From NCBI GenBank assembly GCA_032717465.1, contig CM064681.1, positions 14,342,510-14,406,509 on the forward strand: a DNA stretch of 64,000 bases, read 5' to 3'. Numbering within the stretch: the stretch's first letter is position 1; each line of letters starts with the position of its first letter. The position numbers and the translations under genes are program-made. This document shows positions 36,365 through 47,715 of the stretch, one piece after another. The notes below the pieces were generated by a model that saw only the letters and a program-made list of their open reading frames with translations, made no database searches and was not told where the DNA came from. Source of the DNA: Coenobita brevimanus. Taxonomy: Eukaryota; Arthropoda; Malacostraca; Decapoda; Coenobitidae.

Positions 36365-37736
36365 GGCAACTGACATCAAATACTTTTCTGTTTCCTCCTA
36401 CCTTCTCTATACTCATTTCTAAGCCAAAGGTGGCCGTTGTGTATATGTGCGCAAAGATTTATCTTGCTCTTGTGTTCCTGAACTTGATACTTTTGAATTC
36501 TCTACTCTCTGACTTCGGCTTTTTTATCATTCTCTGTCTAAATATATCTGCTCTGTTTACTTATCCCCTAATTCCTCTGAGTATGGAAAATTCTTCAACT
36601 ATTTTCTACGATGGAACACATTCTATCCATTTCTCCCTTCTCTGAAATCTCCATTCTAGGGGATTTCAATGTTCACCCTCCTCTCCTTTCACTGATCCAC
36701 CTGGTGAACAAGTCTACATCTTTTCTATCCTTAATGACCTAGAGCAGCTTGTACAGCACCCTACCCATATCCCTGACTGCCATGGAGAGAGCTCCAACAT
36801 ACTTGACCTCTTTCTTACAACTAATCCCTCTGCTTACACTGTTAATCTTTCCTCTCCGTTGGGCTCCTCCGATCACAACCTAATTACCTTGACCTGTCCT
36901 ATTGCTCCGGTACAGCCTGCAGACTCTCCAAGGAAACATTGCCTGTGGCACTTTGGAGCTGCGGATTGGGAGCCCCTCAGGCAGTACTTCCTTGATTTTC
37001 CCTGGAATGATTATTGCTTCCATGGCAGGGAGCCATCTGAGTGTGCATTGCGCATTATGGAGGTTATTCTCTCGGGCATGGAAGCATACATTTCCTTCTC
37101 ATATCCTTTGACTAATGCAAGAAAGCCTTGGTTTAATCATGCTTGTTCTAATGATGTCTGCAACAAGGAGAGGGACCGTTAAAGGTGCCAGAACCAACCC
37201 ACCCCTGAATTACATCTTGCTTATGCTTCTGCCCAGAATCGTGCTAAGTCTGTTCTTTGCTCTGCTAAAAATAATTTCATTCATACGAAATGTTCTCAAC
37301 TCTCTAACTCGAATGCTTCCCGCTCCTTCTGGCACATTGCCAAAAACCTTTCTAACAACTTTACCTCATCATCCTTCCCTCCTCTTTTCTATTCTGATGG
37401 CTCTGTAGCTATTTCTTCTACTGATAATGCAGATCTATTTGCTCAGACTTTCTCCTCCAATTCCACCTTAGATGATTCTGGTGCTATTCCTCCATCACTT
37501 CCCCCCTCTGACTTCCTCATGGGTGATATTAAAATTTCTTCAGCTGATGTATTTTCTATCACTGGCCTTAATACTAACAAGGCATATGGGCCTCATGGAG
37601 CCCCTCCTGTTGTCCTCAAGAACTGTGCTTCTGTGCTTACACCCTGCCTGGGTAAACTCTTTTGGCTTTGTCTGTCAACTTGTACCTTTCCTTCTTGCTG
37701 GAAGTTTGCTCTCATTCAGCCGGTCCCAAAGAAGGG

Positions 37737-37990
37737 TGACCATTCCCAACCCTCTAACTATCGTCTGATTGCTTTAATACGTCACGTCCCGAGGTTTTCC
37801 GCACCTCCGACATCCCCCAGTCCCGAGGTATTTTCGAAACATTTTTTTTTGGCTAAAACCAAGTGACCATTCCCAACCCTCTAACTATCGTCCGATTGCT
37901 TTAACCCGTCACGTCCCGAGGTTTTCCGCACCTCCGACATCCCCCAGTCCCGAGGTATTTTCGATTTTTTTTTTTTTGGCTAAAACCTCC
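37737..37990 (+). repeat. ~127 bp tandem duplication spanning a LINE-MITE junction
   Basis: TGACCATTCCCAACCCTCTA at 37737 recurs at 37864, and each unit runs through LINE-C sequence, the TTAA target, and the first ~85 bp of the MITE to GGCTAAAACC. Because both units contain the junction, the duplication happened after the MITE inserted. Confidence 0.92.
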
Positions 37991-38657
37991 GCTTTTCGTG
38001 AGAAACATCGAAAATTCATAGAGAAATCGCTCACCTGAGGTTTAAAATACTCGATGCAGGTAGGAGTACCTCCTTACCAGACTGGGTTTTCTATCAGGCT
38101 GGCTGCAAAGAAAACAAGTTCTATGGGAGGGTAACTATTTCACACCACTCATAAACGGTATTTATTTATTTACTTGGTACGACTTTATATGTAGTATGAG
38201 AGTATATTGCTTTTCAAGCAGTAATATAGGCATTATAAACATTGTTCCACTCACTAACTAATCACCATACCTGACCTTCTTTTGCCACATTACCTGATCA
38301 TTATTTCTGACTGTTTCTTCTTCTAATGCTATGTAAACTTTGTCCTCCACATTGTCATCGATTGGGGAATCACTCTGGCCCTGAATATCTTTACTGGCCA
38401 GGTTAACAGGTGAATTGCTGAGACAATGGCATGAGGGGGGGAGGGGGGAGGTTATGCGGTGTAAGGCATTGTCCCTGCTTGGCATCTTGTAGAGGAATAG
38501 AGGAAGGTGTCCCGTGTATACATACGAAAAATCACGTGCGAAAATTGAAAATTGTGCAAATTAGGGACCTTGCAATTGCACGACGTACCAGTACGTCGCC
38601 AGGACTGGCAAATGCAAAATGTTCCAACATACCCATACGTCGATGGGACAGGGCGGG
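37778..38657. mobile_element. piggyBac-like MITE copy b (TTAA target)
   Basis: Flanked by TTAA (37774-37777, repeated at 37901-37904 by the tandem duplication, and 38658-38661). Ends are CCCGTCACGTCCCGAGG and, inverted, CCCGCCCTGTCCCATCG, a CCCG-starting inverted repeat. C3 at 23140-23160 shows the empty site. The core is about 753 bp without a coding region. A GC-rich run (GAGGGGGGGAGGGGGG) is near 38435. Confidence 0.87.
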
Positions 38658-40039
38658 TTAACATCCTCTGTCTCAAAAGTTTTCGAGTCATTTCTTAACA
38701 GAAAAATTTTAAAGCATATTTCATATCACAACCTTCTTTCTGATCGTCAATATGGGTTCCGTCAGGGATGCTCCACTGGTGATCTTCTCACCCACCTTTC
38801 AGACTCCTGGTCATCCTTCTTTCAGGATTGGCAAAAGCTTTGTCATTGCAGATGACATCTCAAAGGCTTTCAATCGAGTCTGGCATATATCTCTAATTTC
38901 CAAACTGCCCTCTTACTGTTTCTATCCTTCTAAATGTACCTTCATCTACAGCTTCCTTTCTGGTCGTTCTATAGCTACTGTTGTAGACTGCCATTGTTCT
39001 TCTCCTAGACCTATCAACAGTGGTGTTCCTCAGGGCTCTGTCGTGTCACCAACTCTCTTCGTTTTATTCATCAATAACCTAAGCTGTACATCTAACCCTA
39101 TCCACTCATATGCTGATGATTCTACCCTTCGCCTTTCCATTCGGTTCCCGCAATGTCCATCTCAGCAGTTATTTCAACAAACAAGGGTTGAGGCTATGGC
39201 AAACCTAATGTCTAACTTGGCTTGTATCTCTGACTGGGGTAAAATTAGTACTGTTGTTTTTAATGCATCAAAAAGTCAGTTTTTACACCTATCAACCCGA
39301 CATAATCTTCCACAGGAGTACCCACTAATGTTTAATAATATCCTGCTCAAGCCTGCATCATCCTTGAACATGCTTGGGATTTCATTCACTCATAACTTAT
39401 CTTGGAAAGATCATATTGCATCTCTGGTAAAATCTGCTCCCAAGATATTAGGTGTGCTAAGCCGACTTCATACCTTCTTTACCCCTACAATGTTGTTTAC
39501 TTTATACACTGGTTTTATTCATCCCTGTGTAGAGTACAACCCTCATGTGTGGGGAGGCTCCCCACATACAGCTCTTCTCAATAGGGTGGAGTCAAAGGCT
39601 TTTCATCTCATCAACTCTCCTTCTCTTACTGGCTCCTTTTAACCTCTGTCTCTCCGCCACACTGTTGCATCTTCATCTCTTTTCTTTTGGTACTTCAATG
39701 GTCGCTGCTTCTCTAAAATGTCTGGTTGTATCCCTCCACCTCTACGACAGGCGCATAGCACCCGTCTAACAACAAACTTTCATCCCTTTTCTGTCCATCT
39801 CTCTAATGCAAGAGTTTACTGTTACTCCCAGTCCTTCATTTATGCACCAGGTCAACTCTGGAACTATCTCTCTCTGTCTTTATTTCCTACTTCCTATGAT
39901 CTCCAGTCTTTCAAACGCAGTGTGTCTAGGCATCTCGAAATGAATGGATCTTGAATTTGGCTCTCCATTTGATTGTTTTTGTTTTTTTCTTGGAAGGAAT
40001 GGTTTGTGGGCCCCTGACCTTTGGTTCCTTCTTTCTTGC

Positions 40040-42462
40040 TGAAATGCGTGGCATACAACATAGTGCCCCCGAAAAGGAAGCAAGTGAGGAACAGCATAGT
40101 GCCCCCGAAAACGAGATGAGTGGCGTACAGCCCAGTGCCCCCCGGGAACATACCGACACCCCCACCCGGACCCCACAGAGTAGCCGCAGCGGGACTATGG
40201 GATGCCGCGCAACAATGGCATAAGTCAGCTCGGGCCGTGAGCCCCTATAACACCCAGCCGTCGCACCGTCACCGTAGCTGGAGGAGGACACTACCTTCGG
40301 GGAGTGGGATTGCCGGATCAGCTAGGGGTGGAGCTGCTCATATAGCTCCAGACAGCGCCCCTCAGGAGACGGCCTACTGTCACTCCTGCCTTCACCATAT
40401 GGCCTATTGCCACTCCGAAGGTGCTGCCCCTGAGTTGGCTATTGCCGCTCCTCCCTCCGGCAGAAGGAGACGGCCTACTGCCGCTCCCACCTTCGTCAGA
40501 CGGCCAATTGCTGCTCCGAAGGCGTTGCCCCAGAGACGGCCTAGTGCCGCTCCTCCCTCCTGCAGAAGGAGATGGCCTACTGCGGCTCCCACCTTTATCA
40601 GATGGCCAATTGCCGCTCCAAAGGTGCTGCCCCTGAGTCGGCCTATTGCCGCTCCTCCCTCCGGCAGAAGGAGACGGCCTACTGCTGCTCTCGCCTTCGT
40701 CAGATGGCCGATTGCCGCTCCTCCCTCCCACAGAAGGAGACGGCCTACTGCCGCTCCCACCTTTGTCAGATGGCCAATTGCTGCTCCGAAGGTGCTGCCC
40801 CTAAGTCGGCCTATTGCTGCTCCTCCCCCCCACAGAAGGAGATGGCCTACTGCCGCTCCCGCCTTCATCAGACGGCCAATTGCTGCTCCGAAGGCATTGC
40901 CCCAGAGACGGCCTACTGCCGCTCCTCCCTCCTGCAGAAGGAGACGGCCTAGTGCCGCTCCCACCTTTGTCAGAGGGCCAACTGCTGTTCCAAAGGTGCT
41001 CAGAGGCGCTCTGACTCCCCCACTCAGGCCACGGCCAATTGTCGGGCCTTGGCGCCTAATAGTTGCGCCCCTGGGCAGCCACAGCCAAATGCCGGGCCTC
41101 ACGGCCAAAGGGAGGTGTTGATTGAGTCATCGCCCCAGCAGGAGACAAGAGCCCGGACCTTCAGTACCAGAGCGCCCCAGCCGGGCCTTACGGTCTCCCG
41201 TGGCCTCCACTCCCTATGCCTGGCTCTGGAGAAGACCCACCTGATGGACCCTAGTTCAGGTCGGTGCCGCAGCCCCTCCCTGATGGCACCCCTCGACTTT
41301 GGGTACCGCAGTCCTCAGTCACTTCAGGCCCTCCCCAGGACGCCCGGGCATGATCTCCCCACTCCCACGAGGCGGCGTAAGACTTCCACCTCCGGCCGAG
41401 ACCTGAGCCAGAGATTTCTGGATCTGTTCAGCCCCAGTCCTGAGGGCCACACCCCTGAAACTAGTCCAGAGACCGCGGGTCCCTTCGCCGCCTGCAGCCC
41501 TGGATGCGAGAGGACGCCCCTGCTAGTCGTCCCATGCCCTCTCAGCACGTTCCCCCTTGGGAGTGCCCCTATCCCGGCCGAGTTGTCCCCGGCGTGTCTC
41601 CCCGCCGCCCCCATGATATGAGTGACTCATGATAAGTGTGGTGTTGCCCCAGAACTAGTAACATTGATGTAGGTCAAGTATGACATTGCCCAAACTAGTG
41701 TAACAAGGATACAGTGATTTGATATGTGTTGAATATCGGGGCAATGTAAGTCAAGGGTGAATGAATAAGGACGAGAGCAGAAACTAAATTCTGGTGAATC
41801 AGACTCACGAGTGATGCCCTTGCAGAAAACTAGTAAGACTATTCCTCCCGAGAAATCCTCTGTAGCGAAATACTCCAATATCTTCAGTTAAAAGAAAACA
41901 GAGAGAAAGTGTTAATAATATTTCCCCACTTGTATTATCAGTAAATCCTCAATGTCATTTCCTCTCTCCCGTAGCTAGCGTGAATGTGAACAAGAAATAG
42001 AATCAGTTATCAAAACCCTTTGCTATCAGGAAATATTAAGTTCAAATGAATAATACTTACTCTCCCCCAATATTACTATAACTTTGTTTTGACCTGCCGC
42101 GAGTCACTCCCCTCCCCCTCCCCCCCCTGTGAGCCTCACTCCCCGCGCCCCACGCACGCATGTATTCCCTGTACACCTGTGCACTAGAATTAATTGTGTT
42201 GGCATCAGTATCAGTTAAGCCAGTATCCTGTGAGATACTAATATCCTAGTTAAGGTTTTATTTCTTTGCTATATATTGTGTTGTAATATCTGCTGTTTTT
42301 GTCCTGTGTCTGACTGTGGTAATATACTTGTAAAGGTTATTGCTTGGAGTTTTTGTGTCCTGCCTCTCTTTATTGCACTAAGCCCCGGTCTCGAAAGAGG
42401 ACCCCGCTACATGTTAGGTGTTCTAGGACCGAGAAGTCGAGCCTTTTACACCTAGCATTACA
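40040..42462 (+). repeat. Gypsy-1 5' LTR, 2423 bp
   Basis: TGAAATG...CATTACA ends (near-inverted). It contains a minisatellite block (about 40370-41010), a GC-rich stretch to 41620, and an AT-richer U3/R-like end. Long frames inside it (for example 40120-41121 and 41049-41621) are products of 36 and 30 bp repeats and GC-rich composition; they have no recognisable domain and I do not call them genes. Confidence 0.92.
40370..41010 (+). repeat. Minisatellite inside the 5' LTR
   Basis: Alternating units of about 36, 30 and 36 bp starting GGCCTA(C/T)TGCCGCTCC or GGCCAATTGC, for example near 40432, 40482 and 40502. All unit lengths are multiples of three, so frames stay open on both strands. Confidence 0.9.
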
Positions 42463-42463
42463 G

Positions 42464-42480
42464 TGGTGGCCAGCAGTGGT
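42464..42480 (+). other. Gypsy-1 primer binding site, leucine-tRNA type
   Basis: TGGTGGCCAGCAGTGG starts one base after the LTR. It matches the complement of an animal leucine tRNA 3' end (TGGTGGCAGCGGTGGG) apart from one extra C and a further base change. tRNA identity is from memory of the leucine acceptor stem. Confidence 0.6.
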
Positions 42481-42527
42481 TCTTGACCCGGGCGTAGAAG
42501 AGAGATAGTGAGGAAATATTTGGCAAC

Positions 42528-43091
42528 ATGGCAACTAAACCACATGTACAGTTACCCAAGTTTGAACCCGAACAGTACGATATACACACGTATCTGGCAA
42601 TAATTAAACCCTTACTGGATATTGGCTTTGAAAATGACCAGCAGAAAATTGCAGTCACATGTCCACTATTGGGCAAAGCGGCGGCGAACATAGCACCGAA
42701 AATCGTCCCGGAGCTCACCTGGCAGAACTTTACAAAGTTCACTGTTCAAGCCATCACCCCATCATTAGGGAGAGTGGTGGCTCTATCCCAGATGGATAGT
42801 TGTTCATTTGATGGGGATTTATATAATACCCTGATACAGGCAAGACACCTATTTACTGCTGCCTATCCGGAGGCAGATGAGGAAACACGGGATCAGCACA
42901 CATTTAACACTCTGCACAGAGTGCTTCCGAGTGTTGTCAGACAACACTTCACTATCCATGACCCAACAGGAGACATGGATAGAGATATCCAGCTCATGTG
43001 GCGCCTCCTGACCGCCTGCCCTTCTCCCCAGCAAATTAATGTGGTAAAGAAATTTCCCACTCAACCCTCAACTCCTCTAACCATGCCATGA
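42528..43091 (+). CDS. Gypsy-1 gag, capsid region
   Basis: 188-codon frame starting MATKPHVQLPKFEPEQY, 65 bp after the LTR. It has features of a gypsy-type gag: an N-terminal LPKFEP segment, a helical capsid-like region (LTWQNFTKFTVQAI, LYNTLIQARHLFTAAYPEAD, LHRVLPSVVRQHF) and no signal peptide. A stop at 43089-43091 ends it early. A zinc knuckle is not intact; a degraded trace may lie near 43190-43250 in other frames. The protein would coat the RNA in virus-like particles. Confidence 0.75.
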   Translation: MATKPHVQLPKFEPEQYDIHTYLAIIKPLLDIGFENDQQKIAVTCPLLGKAAANIAPKIVPELTWQNFTKFTVQAITPSLGRVVALSQMDSCSFDGDLYNTLIQARHLFTAAYPEADEETRDQHTFNTLHRVLPSVVRQHFTIHDPTGDMDRDIQLMWRLLTACPSPQQINVVKKFPTQPSTPLTMP

Positions 43092-43485
43092 CTGCCTTTG
43101 CCTCACACCAGCCCTACCCCGGTGCCCAGTCTGCCTAGGGCACACCCCTCCCGCCGGCGTCCCGCCCCGTGGGAAAACCCAAATCTGATTCTTGTGAATC
43201 CGTGGGAATTCACAGCCTGCAGCTCCCGCTGCCCCCTTCATGACATACAGGACCAACTTAAAGCTGCTCGCTGCAGAACCACAGCCCCGGGTTCACGTAA
43301 GGTGTCCTCGTTAGAAGGCGAGGCCCCAGAAGATGAACTGGCACCCATGGACGAGCCCCATCCGGGAGACCATGAGCAGGAACAGGAGAATGAAAGCCCC
43401 AGACAGCTGGATTTTTAGGCCCGCCCCCACACCAACCCATGGTGGCAGGAGCCATTACCCCTAAGTATCGCCCCCCAGTGTACCA

Positions 43486-43801
43486 CAAGATGAAATTAAA
43501 CGGAGTGAAGGCCAGACTGCTAGTCGATACGGGAGCAGCCAGGTCATGCCTTTACAGCCACTAATTCTCCCGCCACAGATTGCTTTTTGGCCCACTCCGC
43601 CCTACTGCCACTCACCTTGTGGACGCGGGGGATGGCCCCCTGCCCATCCGTGGGGAGACTCGGGCCCTACGGGTCAACACCCACCAGCCGGTGTCCACCC
43701 AACATCAATTCATTATTTTTTACTCCTGCTGGAGCTATGACGGGTATTTAGGACTGGACTTGCTCCAAAAACTTGGAGCTACAATTGACTGCCGCCACTG
43801 A
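43486..43801 (+). pseudogene. Gypsy-1 aspartic protease
   Basis: KARLLVDTGAARSCLYSH (about 43509-43562) holds the catalytic DTGA motif. A stop and frame break follow at 43563, then GYLGLDLLQKLGATIDC (43742-43792) gives the second hallmark (ILGxDLL type). It processes gag-pol in the family. Broken here. Confidence 0.8.
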
Positions 43802-44239
43802 CAGCTCCAGTTCTGTCCCCCACCTCGCCCCACCCAGGCCGTTTGTACCTGTACGCCCCGGCCCTGGCCGGAGGATTCGCCCCCTCCCCCTCTCCCGTGC
43901 CCCCCTTCCCATCCTCTCTCTCTCTGCCCCCCTCTCCTCCTCCTCCAGTGCCCCCTCCCATCACCCCTGCTCCTTCCTTCCCCGCCACCGTCTCCACCGC
44001 TGTTACCATTCCCTCCCACCACGAGGCTTGGGTGCCCCTTAACAGGCCATCCGGTCCCTCTGCTTTATTCTCCCCCCTCCTCCCATCAGGAGCCCTTTCT
44101 GCCTGCCTTTTATCTCCCACTTTTCTCCCTCCCCACCACGCCGCCATACGCATAGCCAACCTCACCCCGTCCCCCCTTACCCTCCCCAAAGGGCTCATTA
44201 TTGGAGAGATGGAGGAAGCCGAGTCCTGTGCCCCATCAT

Positions 44240-45224
44240 CCTCCCACTTCCCTGCCCCCCTACCCCCCATTCCCGACCATCTCTCCGACCAGCAGTCAGA
44301 CACCCTTCATCGCCTCCTCCTGGATTTCCAGGATCTGTTTGCGACAGGACCGGCAGACGTAGGGCACACCACGTACCTGTCTCATAAAATTCACATGACA
44401 GGCGTACTCATTAGACAGCCTTCTCGACGGAAGAACCCCCGACAGAGGGAGGAAGAGGACCACCAGGTACGTGAAATGATAGAGGCCGGGCATCATTTCC
44501 CCCTCCACCAGCCCTTGGTCCTCCCCCTTCGTTCTGGTAAAGAACAAAGATGGCACAATGTGCTTTTGTATCGATTACCGCTGCCTGAATGACGTCACCA
44601 TCAAAGATGCCACCCCCCTCCCACGAATTGACGTTTCTTTAGATTCCCTTTACGGGGCATTGTGGTTCTCCACCCTCGAACTCCAGTCTGGGTACTGGCA
44701 GGTCCCTGTACATCCAGGATGCTGAGGCAAGACGGCCTATTTCATGAGCAATGGCAAACATTATGAATTTAATGTCCTGCCGTTCGGCCTCTGCAACGCC
44801 CCTGCCACCTTCTCCCAGCTAATGGAATCTGTCCTGAGCGGCCTCACTTGGGATATACGTCTGGCTTATTTGGACGACGTCATTGTTTTTAGCCAGACCT
44901 GGGCCAACCACTTGCAGCACCTCCACCGATTCTTTACAAGAATTCGCCAGGCAGGCCTCAAGCTGCACCCCTCCAAATGTGTCCTGGCCTCCAGGACCGT
45001 CTCGTTCCTGGGACATGTTATCTCCCAGGCAGGAATCTCCTCAGATCCCGACAAGCTCCGTGCCATAGCGGACATACCGCCACCACAGGACGTCCACGGC
45101 GTCCGCGCCTTCCTAGGACTCACATCCTACTATCGTTGCTTCGTGAAGGGGTTCGCACAAATTGCAAAGCCTCTTCACGATCTGACCCGGAAGGGGGAAC
45201 CGTTTATCTGGACCGAAGAAAGGT
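44240..45224 (+). pseudogene. Gypsy-1 reverse transcriptase
   Basis: A Pro-rich linker (43843-44235) precedes HLSDQQSDTLHRLLLDFQDL (44279) and a Lys/Arg/Glu-rich RT entry region, with frame breaks near 44495 and 44590. Then ISHARE-type core: IKDATPLPRID region (44600), STLELQSGYWQVPVHPG (44680), FNVLPFGLCNAPATFSQLM (44768), AYLDDVIVFSQ (44864, catalytic Asp pair), HPSKCVLASRTVSFLGHVIS (44970), and AFLGLTSYYRCFVKGFAQIA (45106). The frame 44744-45226 is open and ends in TGA. Confidence 0.87.
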
Positions 45225-45226
45225 GA

Positions 45227-45760
45227 GCTGCTTTTCAACAGCTAAAAGACAAGCTCGTCTCTGCCCCCATCGTGGCCTTTCCCGATTATGCCCTCCCTCT
45301 TCGCCTCTACACCGATGTTTCCCTCATCCCAATAGGCGCCGTACTAGCCCAGGTACAAGCCAGCCGGGAGCACATCATTGCAATGCCCAGCCGCACTTTG
45401 AATCCAGCTGAGAAGAATTATGCCATGGCCAAACGAGAATGCTTCGGCATAATCTGGGCCCTCCAATATTTTAGGGCTTACCTTTCTGGGACCCAGGTCA
45501 CGATCATCATTGACCACCAGTCACTCCAGTAGTTACGCCAGTCTGACTCACATAACGCCCAACTTGTCAGGTGGCGCAACACCCTGGAGGAGTTTCAGTA
45601 TGAATTTTCCTACAGGCCTGGAAAGCTCCACACCAACGCAGATGCCCTCTCCCGCCTCTCCATCCACACGGTACAGCCAGATCCAGACCTCCTACAACTT
45701 TGGCACCACAAGGAATGGCCCCCCTGGATTCCTGCCCACCTGTTCACCAAACTATGCTGA
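45227..45760 (+). pseudogene. Gypsy-1 RNase H and connection
   Basis: Same frame as RT beyond the TGA at 45224-45226: AFPDYALPLRLYTDVSLIPI (TD of the first catalytic Asp; the usual Ala-Ser after it is changed), SRTLNPAEKNYAMAKRECFG (catalytic Glu), TIIIDHQSLQ with a TAG at 45530-45532, then FSYRPGKLHTNADALSRL (45607) closing the RNase H domain. A stop at 45758-45760 precedes a frame change. In the family it removes template RNA. Confidence 0.85.
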
Positions 45761-46956
45761 CAGGGTGACCACCTCCTAACCCCGTTCAGGCATATCCTCC
45801 TGACCCCCGATGCGGCGCGTGACACTCTGCGCCACCTTCATGCCCATAACGGCATCCACCTGGGCACTAAGAAATTATCACAAGTGTTTAATGACACTTA
45901 CTGCGTGCCAAACCCCTCCAACCTCGCCAAGGAGATCATTCAAACTTGCCGCGCCTGTGCTCTGGGAAAAGATGCCACCCGGACCGCCGGACCTTTGGGC
46001 CACATACCGCCCACAAGCCCTGGCAACTCCTGGCGATAGATGTAGTAGGCCCCCTCCCTCCTAAATCTGGATATAAATATGTGATCACCTTTGTGGACAC
46101 GTATTCGAAATTCGTAGTAGCCTGTCCGGTAAAAGAACATCATGCCGTCACCGTCGCCGATGCCCTTCTCCGACACGTGTTCCCTTATTTTGGCATCCCA
46201 CAAGCCATCCATTCCGATAATGCCCCTGAATTCTCCGGAAAGATCTAGGAGGAACTCGCCAGAATCTTTGGGTATAAAATCTCCCACTCCTCACCCTACT
46301 GGCCACAGGGGAACACAGTATGTGAACGTAGCCATCGTACCCTTATGAATCAATTACACACACGCATTGAGGCTACGAAAAATGACAACTGGCTGGCTCA
46401 TGTGAAAATCATTCAGTGGGGCATGAATTCCTGCCACCGAGAGGACGGGGTTTCCCCACGTGAGAGGATATTTGGCGAAACCCCCCTCCTACTACCACTA
46501 TGCCAACACCTGCAACCACCCACCTCTGCTCCTACTACAGACTCGTTACACCTTCTGAAAGGCCGACTGCACCACCTACAAAAAAATCTAGACTTTAGCC
46601 CTGACACAGCCTCCAACCCCTTCAGCCTGGGCAACACTGTTGTCATCACCCAGCTCCCCACCCCCCACAAACTCGCCCCCCACTTCACGGGGCCCCACAC
46701 GATCACCCACGTCCCCAACCCTTACCTGGTTGTTGTAGATTATCATGGCACCCCACGCACCCTCCGAAACTGCCAGGAGCTCCCTTTCCACACGCCTGCC
46801 TCAGCCACCCCGGCCCCACACCCCCAGCCCCCCCCTGCTCCCGCGCCGCCCTCCACTTCCACATACGAGTGCTATGTTTCCTCCTTGCCCTCCTCCTCCA
46901 TCCCCCCTACCACCTTAGCCTCCCCGGCCGCCACCACCCCCCAGCACCTCACCTGA
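45761..46956 (+). pseudogene. Gypsy-1 integrase
   Basis: HHCC-type zinc domain: LRHLHAHNGIHLGTKKL (45826, in one frame) and IIQTCRACAL (45938). Core: WQLLAIDVVGPLPPKSGYKY (first Asp, 46030), AIHSDNAPEFSG (second Asp, 46205), a TAG at 46246-46248, and YWPQGNTVCERSHRTL (Glu, 46298). A GPY/F-like tail (HKLAPHFTGPHTITHV, 46667) follows; no chromodomain seen. The C-terminus is Pro/Thr-rich to 46956. It would insert cDNA; broken here by at least one frameshift and one stop. Confidence 0.87.
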
Positions 46957-47702
46957 CATCTCCCCAACCACACCAACTTCCCCTCGCTCACCCTCACCCC
47001 TTCCCTCCCCTGCCCCCCCCTCACTGCCCAGTCCCACGTGTCCCGCCCACGCTGCCACACCCTCACCACAACCTACTGCTACCACCCACCGGCCACCACC
47101 CTTGCGTACACCCACTCTGACGGCCTCACCCCCCACCGCGCCCCCAATGCGCACAGCAGCCCGCCCTACCCAACCCTGCCCACCCCACATGCCCACTTCC
47201 CCACCCACCCCCACCCTCAGAACCACCACCACCCGCTCAGGCCGTCTCTCACGCCCACCCACCCGATACACCCACACCCCTACACCACCCGCCTCCCCAC
47301 AACTTCACACTATCATGATACACCAAGCCCAAATCCCCTCCACCTACACTCACCAGAGACTCAATGCCGCATTACCACGGCACAAAACCCGACCCCGACC
47401 CTCGGTGTCCAGCATTCAGCTTCCTACCACACCAGCAACAACACCGAGCAAGATGAAGGTGAGATGGGCCATATGGGCGCCTACCTTTGGCAAGAACCGC
47501 CGGCTCCGCGGGCCACACCACCTGCTAACCCTCCTCTGCTCCACCCCCACCACCTCCATGCTCTTCCTCACCTGCGACATGGAGCAGAAAGAAAACCCCT
47601 ACACCGCCGCCTGGCAGGCCATGCTACAACACCTCCGGCCTGCATACGCCACACATGACACGCATGTATACCACCTCCAGCCACGGGGACGTGACTTTTC
47701 CC
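46957..47702 (+). other. Gypsy-1 C-rich 3' internal region
   Basis: Very C-rich, purine-poor DNA giving overlapping Pro/Thr/His-rich frames (47038-47658, 47102-47830). No domain is recognised. The region before the 3' LTR can hold an extra ORF in gypsy elements, but I cannot support one. Confidence 0.5.
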
Positions 47703-47715
47703 AGGGAGAGAGTGG
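47703..47715 (+). other. Gypsy-1 polypurine tract
   Basis: AGGGAGAGAGTGG immediately before the 3' LTR, the expected plus-strand primer position. Confidence 0.75.

Larger units (their letters stand above)
36365..40039 (+). mobile_element. LINE-C copy C4, 5'-truncated, split by a MITE and Gypsy-1
   Basis: Begins inside the endonuclease (GCAACTGACATCAAA, equivalent to the [11 protein letters not shown] region of C2). Contains [10 protein letters not shown] (36655), [13 protein letters not shown] (36860), [10 protein letters not shown] (the empty MITE site), IKISSADVFS (37525), the piggyBac-like MITE (37778-38657), ISKAFNRVWHISLISKLP (38860, motif A with Asn), INSGVPQGSVVSPTLFVLF (39015), HSYADDSTLRLS (39110, intact motif C), and MLGISFTHNLSWKDHI. 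Gypsy-1 is inserted only a few bases before its A-tail, which resumes at 49946. Confidence 0.9.

Noticed and set aside
40120..41121. 333-codon Arg/Pro/Ala-rich frame, and opposite-strand frames, in the Gypsy-1 LTR
   Set aside because: Produced by 36 and 30 bp minisatellite units in an LTR; open on both strands because unit lengths are multiples of three; no domain.
41049..41621. 190-codon frame in the 5' LTR and its 3' LTR counterpart at 48562-49023
   Set aside because: GC-rich LTR sequence; the 3' copy is shortened by a stop and changes are not biased to preserve protein.
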